A DNA stretch of 64,000 nt. It comes from Pilatotrama ljubarskyi. Taxonomy: Eukaryota; Basidiomycota; Agaricomycetes; Polyporales; Polyporaceae. The position numbers and the translations under genes are program-made. Location of the stretch: positions 51,921 through 115,920 of the forward strand of contig MU277747.1 in NCBI GenBank assembly GCA_022385805.1, read 5' to 3'. The notes below the pieces were generated by a model, which worked only from the letters and a program-made list of their open reading frames with translations, was not told the DNA's origin and made no database searches. Of the stretch, positions 47,601 to 57,550 are shown piece by piece (positions within the stretch are counted from its first letter, which is position 1; each line of letters opens with the position of its first letter).

Positions 47601-48817
47601 CACCCCTGCAATGACTGTTATTGCGCGCATGCGAAGTCGGAGGAGAGGTACTTACAGAATACTCTGACGAACTGAAGAGCAATGTGCTGACGTGACTTGC
47701 TCCGCATGGGGTCCAGGCGCTATGTCATAGCAAGATCACTAACAACTACAAATGAGATGTGTGTGTGGAGCGTACGGGAAAAGTGCGGCCGACCAAATTC
47801 TTGAGATGGTCGTAGTCGGGCAGTGGTGAGAGCATGTCGAAGGTGAGCCGTGGAAGGCGCCAGGCAAGCCAGATGGTAGGCTCCATGTACAAGTAGATGA
47901 GCAAAGATAGCAAGGATGCAGTCTGCTCGGGGTGCGGTTCAAGAGGATCCTATGAGAGGAATCTGCGTTAGATCCGAGTTACATCATAGTAGTGAGCTAG
48001 CAGAACGTACCTTAGGATCGAGCGGGATGTATTTCCTTGGAGAATTCAGCGGTATGATCACGCCGCTGAGCGTGAGCAGTGCCAGCTTCGCCCATAGCAA
48101 GAATCCCTCGGCTTCGTCCTGTGGCGAGAGGTCTACGGTTGCCAGCGGCCACACATCACGATACAGATAGACGCCCCAGGCTATAGCCAGAATTGACGAC
48201 AGGTGAACGAAGGCGCGGACATTAACGCGCGTGCTTGCCAGCAAGGAGATGCCTCCAAGGATGGATAAATAGATCTGGAAAAGGGTATCAGAACAGAGCT
48301 GCGGAGACGACCGCGCGCATACTCACATAGAGCGCGACTTGCACTATGTCGATGAACGAGAAGGGGCCAACGATGGGTCTGTACGGCGTGCTGTAGTGCA
48401 GAGGTCCGATGACAGAGAGGACCAGGAGTGCCAAGACGTCAAGGAGTTGGACACTCCTGTACAACACGATGGGGACGCTGCCCACAGAGTCGACTAGACT
48501 GCCGAAAGAGAAGTTGCGCTCTGCTTCGGCGCTTGCTTCCGCGGGGTCCTCAGACTGCACGTAGCTTTTCTTCTCTCCAAATGCGATGCCCTTGAGGGGC
48601 GGAATAAGGAGGAGTGCTGCAGACAATATCGCGCAATATGCAGGTACGGTCAAGGAATCGAGCCATATGCTGTCATCAAGGCAGTCAGTGCTCCCCTACG
48701 TCTGCACGCAGTTCTCGCCTGAACGCACCTGCAACTGATCAAAGCAAGCGTTGCCGTGCCGGAAGCAGCGAGGGGCATTTGTACGAGTTCGCTAGCTCGT
48801 TCTACTGGGGGTCCCAT
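41614..48817 (-). CDS. ABC transporter, subfamily C (MRP-type full transporter)
   Basis: ATP-driven exporter in the plasma or vacuolar membrane. From ATG 48817 ([18 protein letters not shown]) to the stop at 41616-41614 I can join about 43 exons, roughly 1,450-1,500 residues, with no break. Order: hydrophobic N-terminal segment, first membrane domain ([35 protein letters not shown]), NBD1 with Walker A GPTGAGKT, signature SGGQK and Walker B LLLDD, a charged linker, second membrane domain ([31 protein letters not shown]), NBD2 with Walker A GRTGSGKSS, signature LSVGQRQ and Walker B LLILDE. It ends [16 protein letters not shown]1 has D instead of E after Walker B, the degenerate-site pattern common in ABCC proteins. 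Microexons are at 44917-44905 (13 nt), 42931-42925 (7 nt) and 42062-42048 (15 nt). The substrate cannot be read from sequence. Confidence 0.9.
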
Positions 48818-49844
48818 GATGCACGTCCGTCTGAAGCAATGGACTGCTGGGACGGTCGAAGTAAAGATGGCGACCTTGTGGGAGCGATCTTGAACGCTTG
48901 GACGCTTAACGGTCTTGTCGGTTCTTGAGAACCTCACGAAGCGCGAGGATCAACATCACCGACATCAGGCAATTATCAGGATCGAGACGACGAGTCGGAG
49001 GCTGTACAGCAGCCTGTGATGTCGATAGGGCAATCGGGACCGTCGATCCAACTTCATATCAACGGAGCGTCTGCGCATGTCGGTTCTCAGCATTCAATAA
49101 GGTGGAGCCTGAGGATGTTGAGATCAGCCGAGCTATTAATCTTCCCGCCCGTATAACGGTCTCTGTATGAGTAACGCTACAAAAGCCGACACCGGTATAT
49201 CTCTTGCTGTCATGATGAGAAGCTAGAAAGATAAGGCGTGCTCGAAGAGGCATGGGCGAGAAGGGCCCACATGGCGCGGTCGCAAGATTTCACACCTGCG
49301 TAAGTAGACGCCGCGAAGCGTACTGATTCCCAAAGAGGAAATTCTCCAAATTCCAGACGCCTTAGCTGACCGAACTCGACTCAGGCGGGACCACGTTGGC
49401 CAGTTCCTCCGCAGTGCGCGTGATGGGATGGATGTCCATTCTACGCAATATTGCAAGTCCCAAGTCTCCGAAGAAGCTGGGGAAGGCAAAAGTCTAAAAC
49501 TACGCTACTAATCACCAGTAGGCTGCAGCGCGACAGTACGCTGACGCATTCCGAGCTGAACCTGGACCGGCACCCGACCTGGCCCACTGCAACTCACCGG
49601 CACCCACCACGGGGCCACGCCCTATGAGCGCGCAAGGCCAATTGCAGCCTTAATACGGTACTTCCTGTTACAGGAGGCGGACGAACCTGGTCCCATCCCG
49701 ACGGCATGGCCGATATTCCGAAGGGCAAAATCCCTGCAAAAGCGTAGTGATTGTTCTGCTGTCGCTGTCATGTTCGGGGTCGGGAAAAACCCCGTAATCG
49801 TACTAACCTGAGTAAATATGTCTTTCTATGCGGACTACAAAGAG
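48818..49844. other. Intergenic region with no recognised gene
   Basis: About 1 kb upstream of the ABC transporter, containing its promoter. Only short unrelated frames are seen. Confidence 0.4.
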
Positions 49845-49889
49845 TTATAAGTGCGGAGCTCGCTGCCACTGACATTTCACCAACATATT

Positions 49890-50470
49890 CCTTCCGGGAT
49901 AAGGAGTACAAACTCGAACCGATGTTCTGACCATATTCTGGCGTTGAATATGGGCCATTGCCCGTCGTGCATCCAGCAGCCGCACCTCAGCGAGTCGAGC
50001 AGGAAGCATGCGGGAGAGCGTATGGCGCGCCGCGGTGGGGGCGACGTCGTTCATCCCGGCAAAGCTCGCAAGGGCGTACACCGCCCCATCCGTGAGGTCG
50101 CCCTCGAGGAGGTCGTGGCGCAGAAGGTGTGCTCTTATGCGCGCGGTCACTCAACGCACATCGTGCTTCTGCGCGAGCTCCAGCAATGTAGCGATGTTGT
50201 CGAGGGTGAGCGTCGGCTCGGCACTCGGCAAGAAAAGGTCGAGTACCGCCCTCGTCTCGGGCAGGTTGACAGTGCGCCATGTGGTGGGAGCGCGAGCTCG
50301 TGCTCGACGTGGACTGGACACGGGGTGCGAGCGCGATGAAAGATGCGAGCGCGGGAGACGCGAGCGCGACCACATTCTTGTGTACGCGGAACTCGACGTC
50401 GTCGCTCGTGCGGAGAAGGACGTCGGCGTATTTTCTCTTGAATGGGTCTGCAGCGCAGCCGGTCTCAGCA
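49890..50470 (-). pseudogene. Degraded BTB/POZ domain gene
   Basis: A BTB start is clear: PFKRKYADVLLRTSDDVEFR and VHKNVVALASPALASFIAL. The frame then shifts near 50330, and the next piece reads ETRAVLDLFLPSAEPTLTLD and LLELAQKHDVR. It is stopped by an in-frame TGA at about 50153, where an arginine codon would be one base away. The frame resumes at once with VTARIRAHLLRHDLLEGD and YALASFAGMNDVAPTAARH. The 3' part is missing. It is more distant from the other four BTB genes than they are from each other. Confidence 0.75.
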
Positions 50471-51682
50471 GAGAATCGAGTGACGCAGATTGTCCTGTTG
50501 GAGTCTGGGGACCTATCAGTGAAAGACGTCGAGCTCCTCCAAGGGCTATGCACTCACAAGCTCGAGGAAGGTGTGGTGCCCGCGCGCACACACATGCCTG
50601 CGCTTCGAGGTCTTCCTCTATGACAGTGCTGGGTTCTGCCACTTCGGCGCATCTCCAGTGCAAAGAGCAAGGCGCAGTACGCACATTCCGCCTGACGCAT
50701 ACCTGGAATGGGGGAAGACTGCGCGTTAGGAGTACTTAGCCTCAGGCGCCAGGGACGGATGAGGCGTTCGCAACAGCGCACTTGTTGACCTGGAATCCCG
50801 TCCCATCCGAACATCGGCTTACGTCCGGCGCACGGGCTTGGCACACGGGCTCGTCAGTATCCCCGAACATCTGAGCTACGGATAGGCGGCCACTCTCCCG
50901 TGCGCGACTGCCCCTCTGGACAGAGAGGGCGACTTCTGACCGTTTTATGCAACTGCGCGGCAGTCACGGCGTACTACACCTTGACTGGACTCTTCCTGGT
51001 TGGAGGCTCGCGACGTTCTCGTCCTACGCGAAGCTTGAGGTAGCGAAGACGCTCCGAGTCGGAGCTGGGTATACGATCAACTGCAAGAAGACTCCTGAGT
51101 AGGACCGCGGGTCTTGAAGATTGGTGAGCGCTCTTCTGGTCGAGCCCCTCATGGCTCAGACCGTACTGATACGTTTGACCAGGCCAGAGAAATGGCCGAG
51201 CTGTCGACTACGTCGTTGAAGTGGGCGGTCCCCGGGCCTACCATCTGGAGAGAATCTGTCAAAGTCATTGGCTACGGCAAAACCATCAGCAATTTTGGCC
51301 CGCGTCGCAGGGGTACGTACCATGGCCACAGCTCTCGTACAAAGCACACCTGTGGGGCGTGGTTCTTTCCCGGACAGCGGACCGACGAGGCAAACGGCTC
51401 ACCTATTAATCTGCTCAGCGAGGCTAGCATAATGAGCGGTATCCCCATCCGCTCCACCCCAACTGCTCTCGAGTTTCTTTCTCTTCTTTTTCGCCTCGTC
51501 ATTCGCTTTCCGTGTTGCTGCTCTCAGCCTCAGGCTCACTTGCCTGATAGGTTCGTGTCACGGGACACGCCACCCACTCTGCGTTCAAGTCTACCACTCC
51601 TCCCCAAGTCGCTCAAACCTCTCAGCCTCTATACCCTCAACACCCGGTACGAAGACTCGATGATTGCCGCACCTCATCACCA

Positions 51683-51683
<1 letters not shown>

Positions 51684-51717
<34 letters not shown>
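51684..51717. repeat. 34-base poly-C homopolymer
   Basis: An unbroken run of 34 C on the plus strand, preceded by CATCACCAT. It sits inside the decayed dehydrogenase copy 3. Length is prone to sequencing or assembly error. Confidence 0.9.
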
Positions 51718-51719
<2 letters not shown>

Positions 51720-52030
51720 CGCTCGTCATATAGAGTTCGTAGTGTAGCACACCTTCGGGCGTTGGTGGGCCCCAGCCAACTTCCCTGGGGCTCGGGGGGA
51801 GTTTTTGGCCGTCGCCGGGGCAACCGACGACGTGCATCCCTTGGACCTCCCAAGACCGAAACGGCAGGGCGGACATAGTCACCTATGACGCACCAGAGGC
51901 CAGGTTGCACCCCGCGCTCCTCTCTTCAATGGGCAGGAGGTGTTAGTGTAGCTTCATTCGTAGCCTTCATGTAGTACCGGGTAGTGACCACATAGGCCGT
52001 AAACGGCCTGAGCGTCACTATAAGCCCGCG

Positions 52031-52053
52031 AATCTATCTATCTATCTATCTAC
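52031..52053. repeat. (ATCT)n microsatellite
   Basis: About five ATCT units in a row, immediately before the last piece of dehydrogenase copy 3. Confidence 0.85.
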
Positions 52054-52639
52054 CCCATCCGCTCCCGCACACGATGACGAGGTGCCTGTCTTATCGCATT
52101 TTCGAGCGCCTGAACCGTCTGGTCGAGGCAGCGAAGCTGAAGCCCGTGGTCGGCAGGATGTTCGCTTTCGAGGGCGCGATGCAAGGCCTACGAGTACTAT
52201 CTGGAAAGCCCATGGCACGTTGGGAATGTGGTCACCAGCATGGAGAAGGACTGAGGGGCACGCTTCCTCCAAGACCATCTCATGCAGAACGCGGACGTAT
52301 AAGGGACAAGGAAAAACGAGCTTGTGAATTGTGTATATCATTCCCTTAACTGTTCGCTACCCGCAGAGGCTAAATGATGGGGTACTCGGCCTTAGTACCT
52401 AGAGGCTGTGTCTCCCAGAGATACGAAGGCCGATATCTAGGGAGGTCCGTGCCAGTACTAGAGTTACAGTAGTGAGCTCCGAGGTCGTTTTAAGGAGGTG
52501 GTCCAGCGTAGACGCCCGTCCCCACCCCATAACGTTGGCTGACATAATCAGAGTAGGTTCCTCGTCGAACGCCGACCAGACTTTATCGATTATCCTCCAA
52601 CCTCAAGTATCGCGGTGGTTATTGGACTAAATTATTGAC

Positions 52640-53470
52640 TTTGCTCATGCCCCGTCGTTCCCCGCGCTTCACCGCCATAACCCGTCGAAGCGCGCGAATC
52701 CTGCATGTGCCCCGTCGTTCCTCATCGTACCCGCGCGTTCCGTCTGATGCCCTCTCCTTCGACGTAAATCACCGTCATTACCCGACCTTCATAAACCCCA
52801 TAATTCCCCGCCATGCACCAAAATTCCCCGTCATGAGGTATTCTGTGGACTTGATAGCACCGGATTGCAACCTCGTCCTGCCCGCCCGTTCCCTCCCGTG
52901 CCCCACGATTATTCGCGCCAGTACTGTGCATGTATCTCTTGCCAAGATATAGTGACAGGCACCAGTTCGTTAGATGAGTCGTATTGGTGACATATAACAG
53001 ATCAACAGTAGAAAAGTCAAGCCGGGCTTGTAGATTTAGTGAGGTATATTGACTCTCGCTATAGTACTTATGTAGAAAGCACTATTAGGTATAGAACAGG
53101 TTCATTACTACCCTCAAGTACTCTATACTGTAAATTCAACCTGACTAATGGAGATGAGTGACGGTCTCCACAGGTACACGCCGAGGTATGCGGGGAATCA
53201 AGGGGTACAAGGTGAGCATCGTCAAATGCATCTAGTTTCCTGAAACGAGGAATCGTGGGGAATGAGGAGGACCCATGGCGTTCAACGTGAGGCTACTCCC
53301 GAGAGAGGCGAGGAATCATTGGGTTTTGCGGGGTACGATTGTAGGCGCCGGTCAACGCAATCCGCGGGGCGCGACGAGTTTTGTAGAGGTGTCGCGGGGA
53401 ATGATGGGGAACGACGGAGAGTGAGCAGGTACAGCGGAGCACATGCAGGAATCAGTGTGCTGGAGGGTGT
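52640..53470. repeat. Degenerate inverted-repeat block rich in TTCCCCG motifs
   Basis: The left arm (about 52640-52900) repeats variants of CCGTCGTTCCCCG and AATTCCCCGCCATG. The right arm (about 53170-53470) carries the same motifs on the other strand. Both arms contain TCCTGCATGTGC followed by a C-rich stretch, and TGCTCA before CCGTCGTTCCCC, in inverted order. The centre (about 52930-53150) is AT-rich. No protein is convincing here. It could be an inverted-repeat element or a minisatellite that inverted. Confidence 0.5.
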
Positions 53471-54787
53471 CTGATGAGGCAGAAGCGGGTTTCTCGAGGA
53501 AATAGCAAATTCAATAGCATAAAGTCCAGTAAACCGCCTCATACTCAAGAGTCTCAGACATCGTATAGCTATAGGCCCCAGGCTAGTGTCAACAGAACCC
53601 AATACCATTCTGAAGGTACCCGCTTATATGAGGTGAAAACTGGGGGGTATGGGAGAGGCTAGAAGCTTTGCGCCGCGGCACTCCTCTGAGTGCACAAGCA
53701 AAACCTACTCGTAGTATCGGGCCTGCGACCGCGGCACTGCAAGACTGAAGCAATGTTGATGCTATTGTCGAGAATGCAACCGTGTGTCCGTCAGGGTTCG
53801 CTCTTCTCTCTTCTCTTCTCATGGACAACGCAAGTTCTTGCGCGATATCGACGTCACTCTCAGCGTCTGAGAGAGCGTATCAGGTAAGCTGTAAAGCACT
53901 TGCAGAGTTTCTATGAGCCTTAGTAATCACTGCGTAAAGTCGGAAACAGCACATATGAGCTACGACCTGTGCTCCAGGGGACACACAAGTAGTAGCACAA
54001 GGTGCGCGGATCGGCGTAGAACATGATCCGATGGCCTGATTGCGTTACACATGCGAAGGCTCGTTGAGGGGGCCCCTGCGTAAGGCAGCACACTGCGGCG
54101 ATGTGTGCTACGTTGTGCTGAGCAACGTAGGATCGGGAGTCGTCGGGGAGCAGCGCTGTGGACTTGCATGCGCTACGTCATGTCGAATTTTCTGGATATG
54201 CGGGCTGCGCCCCGCCGACGGAGGTGACGGCGCCGTTTTCTGCAGAGAATCGCCCGAGCGTAGCACAGAGCGGCTATATATCGAGCCCCAGGTACATCGA
54301 GCGCTTAATATTACCATATTTGTCCGCTCCGACCGTCCGACCATATACATCCAGCCCAGCCCACTTGGTGGTCCATAGCAGAGAAGGCCCTACAATTATG
54401 TCTGAGATTACAATACACGAGACTACAGGTACCAGGCAGGAGGACATCAACATAAAACTCGTAGAGGGCAGGCCGGGGAAGTGCATAGACAGCGGCCTGG
54501 TCTGTGGACCGTCCATGACGGCGTATTGGCAGTACGCAAGTGCCAGTGCATCCGATTCAGGCGAGCACCGTTCGGGATGCCGTCGGTGGCGCAGGCGCAA
54601 CGTCGGCCACCGACAAGAGCACCATGTGGTAGCAGAGGCACGACGTGAAGAGCGGGCATCTGGAGTGCGGCCTAGGACTTGGGGAGCGACGGTCAGTGTG
54701 ACGAGGGCGCAGGGCAGACAAGGACCACACCGACTGATGTCGTCACCTCCTGGCGACTGACAAAGATGAGGACAGCCTTGCCCAGCA
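53471..54787. other. Flank of the Tnp2 element, no recognised gene
   Basis: About 1.3 kb before the first gene of the Tnp2 element. A 21-base match to 39877-39897 (core GAGAGAGCGTATCAGGTAAG) occurs at 53869-53889, perhaps a shared exon-intron border of an old gene. The left terminus of the transposon probably lies here but was not found. Confidence 0.35.
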
Positions 54788-54794
54788 TATAAAA
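54788..54794 (+). promoter_or_regulatory. TATA box of the 663-residue transposon gene
   Basis: TATAAAA at 89-95 bp upstream of ATG 54883. Confidence 0.6.
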
Positions 54795-54882
54795 GGCCGG
54801 GGGAGTCTGGCGGTGAGCAGCGAACACCCACTGAAGCGTTCAACCCACTCACCCCTTGTATACTCCATCCTGCTACGCACCC

Positions 54883-57315
54883 ATGTCCGCTGCGCACCCT
54901 GAGTACCGCGACGCTGCCTCGTTGGAGAGCCAGGCTTCAGCTGTGCAAGCCCCCGAGCTGCGCCGGACCATTGCCGATGTCCAGGCTGGGGCTGGAGTTG
55001 CTCCTGCGACCTGCGAGACTGTTGCTCAGACAGGTTCGGACACACCGCAGCTGAGCAGCTCCGCAGACCGCTGGCCAGCGGCGGAGCCTGCCATGGCTGC
55101 AGCAACTCAGAACACATCTGGCATGCAATTCGTAAGTGTTGTGAACCGATACACACAGACATTACGTACTGAGTACTTGCCTTGTATACAGTCTGGCATC
55201 CCGGGCCCGGGGGGAGGCTTCAATGGGCCATTCCTCCCGAACGGCTTCATGGACGCACTGCTCCCTGCTATGGAGCAAATGGCAATGTATGGCCGAAACC
55301 TGGGTATGCCGCACTTCGGTGCTGCTGCACCATTCTTGAACGGCTATGCCAGGGTTGGAGGACAGCTGGGTAAGTCGGTTATGCGAGCCACATACTAGTC
55401 AGAGCACTCACACACCTTCGTTCCGGGTCTGCCAGCCCAAGCCGCCTCAATGCTTCCACAGGGCCAGATGCCAGGGGCTAGCACAGGCTTACGCACATCC
55501 AGCGACGCCTTGCAGGCCCCTACGTCAACAGCCGGAATGCCGGGCCTCTTAAACAGTGCATCGGAGACCGTTGCAGGCCCAGGCCAGCCTGCCGCAGGTG
55601 CGCCTACTGTGTCTCGTAAGTATCTGCTGTCTAACGTTCATGGAGCTCGAAGACTTACCATTGACATGCTGAAGCTGCGCCTGCAACAGAGGCTCAGGCC
55701 GCGACACCTCAGTCTCTTTTCTCGGCAGAGCAACGCACCGAAATCAAGAGGATCGTCCAAGATGTGGCCCTGGAGCTCTTTAGTACCAACGGCGCAGGTC
55801 GTGCGATGTTCGAGCAGTTGGCAATGGAATTCCTTGAGTCTCCTGGGGCCATACAAATGATCCAGGAGGCGCTTGCACGGGACGAGGCAAGGACGGAGAC
55901 ACCGGCTCGGACTCGACGTCCCAGGATCCCCAGTGAATTGACAGTAAGCTGTAGTATTCGCCCGGGGAAGCTGTGGAACTTACCTGATTGCGATGGTACA
56001 GCGTGCCGTACACCGCGTGATGCGTGCGCTCATAGGGTGCGAGGTCAAGAAGGCTTCTGATGACCCGAGGATCAAGCCGTATTACGATCTTCCAGGGCCC
56101 CTCCGCCCAGAAGACAGCCCTCGCCACGCACCTGATGGTTCACTCCTTCACAATCCCGACTGGCTGGCTCCGATTGACGAAGGCGTCAATGCGGACTACA
56201 TCGCTGCTGTAATCACTCTCGTGCAGCAGAACGGAGGTGAGATCCCTTTGTTGTTGTTGGCGTAGACGTGCACTCACCGACGGGATGACTCTGGTCACTA
56301 GTCTCCGAGTTCCATCTACAGCCGGAGCACGCTCAGGACAATGACCTGGTGCGCCGGGCTGCTCGGACGTACTTCCGGCAGCTGCGACGCCAGTACAAGT
56401 ATCGTCTTGATGAGGCTGGGAAGAAGAAGCTTGCAAAGAAGAACTTCAGCGACAAGCTGGCTAGCCGCCGACAGCGTGTGAGTCTCGTACCTTGCTTTCA
56501 CGTCAACAAGCAGTTGTATCTTACAGGGCCCATCATGTGCTGTATCTGACAGAAGGCCGACTTCCGGCGCAAGGGTGTTAGAGGCTTCCGCAGAGCCTTC
56601 GGAAAATCACGCACGAAGGGTCTGCGGCGATTGATTCACTCACCATGGCAGAGTGACCAGTGCAGCGATGATGGCAAGGGTGGCGAGAGGGCTCGTCAGA
56701 GGGAGGAGCGCCGCAAGGCCCAAGATGCGGGGAAGAACGCGCTTGAGACCGTTCCCCAGCTGTGGCGTTCCCGCCAGGTGCGTAAGACCCATTCCCTGCT
56801 CAGGAACAGTTCAGCTGAGCAGAGCGTTGATGCAGCTCACCATCCTGTACATTGTCCTCGGTGTCTTTGCGCGCTATCGGGAGCTGTACGAGGCAGACGA
56901 GAGTGATTCTGATGCCTCCGCCCTCGCTTCTGATGACGAGTCAGATTCTGAATCAGAGCTGTCAGAGGGTGAACGGCAGGAGTACCTGATGAGGGTGCTA
57001 CACGCTCTGCAGGGCGGCCAGCTCACAGCAACTAACCCACAGCGCCATGAGTCATTCCATGGCTCTCCTGACCACGGCCGAGCCGCTCCGCGCAAGCGAA
57101 AGGGTGTCACACTCTACAAGGAGTGCTTCAGCAAATCATGGCGTGCTAAGTATCCTCAGCATGCTCACCTATACGAGAAGGCGAAGCCGGCACCCTCAAC
57201 ATGGACCGTCCTCACACTTGACGTTCCGGAAACACTGCTTCCTGCGGAGGAGCACGAGCATGGCTGGCTGGGGGACACGGAGGATGAGGCGGAGGATCAG
57301 CCCGAGGCAGAGTAG
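54883..57315 (+). CDS. Tnp2-element companion protein, 663 residues, function unknown
   Basis: Eight exons (54883-55131, 55192-55369, 55436-55615, 55675-55943, 56002-56236, 56302-56477, 56553-56777, 56836-57315) join without a stop into 663 residues. The N-terminal third is low-complexity, Ala/Pro/Gly-rich. Then come EQRTEIKRIVQDVALELF, KPYYDLPGPLRPED and a strongly basic stretch, ARTYFRQLRRQYKYRLDE, followed by GKKKLAKKNFSDKLASRRQR. The C-terminal part has an acidic run (DESDSDASALASDDES) and the segment ECFSKSWRAKYPQHAHLYE. No catalytic motif is recognised. In plant CACTA elements the second protein binds subterminal repeats; by position and basic character this could do the same, but that is inference. 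It is convergent with the transposase, 235 bp away. Confidence 0.75.
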
Positions 57316-57550
57316 ACGACGCTGGTACGGAGTAGCACTTGCCTGTAGTGCTTAATGTCGTAGTCGAAGATGCAGTAGCACATTATTCGTTGTCGTTCTC
57401 GCCTCAAAATTGGCGCTGACGTGGTTGCGGTAACCCAGAAGGTCAGCTCAATATGCACCGTATCTCGAACAGCTTGGAGAGCGATCAATGTATACATCAA
57501 TGCGCAGGGAACTCGTTCTTAAACTACATTAGTACAGGCTATATGACGCT

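Larger units (their letters stand above)
50840..52254 (+). pseudogene. Heavily decayed dehydrogenase/reductase copy 3
   Basis: Pieces of the gene at 37107 appear in order but broken: [11 protein letters not shown] then a stop (50850-50885), CAAVTAYYTLTGLF near 50950, NGRAVDYVVEVGGP at about 51190, and RLNRLVEAAKLKPVVGRMFA near 52110, then out of frame to a TGA at 52252. About 700 bp with the poly-C tract and a tetranucleotide repeat lie between the last two pieces. Stops, deletions and frame changes show it is dead. Confidence 0.75.

Noticed and set aside
48650..48937. Upstream start for the ABC transporter near 48,937
   Set aside because: The in-frame stretch before ATG 48817 is not ABCC-like, and 48817 gives a normal MRP-type N-terminus.
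51659..51910. Poly-proline and poly-glycine frames across the poly-C tract
   Set aside because: They are translations of a homopolymer and carry no other signal.
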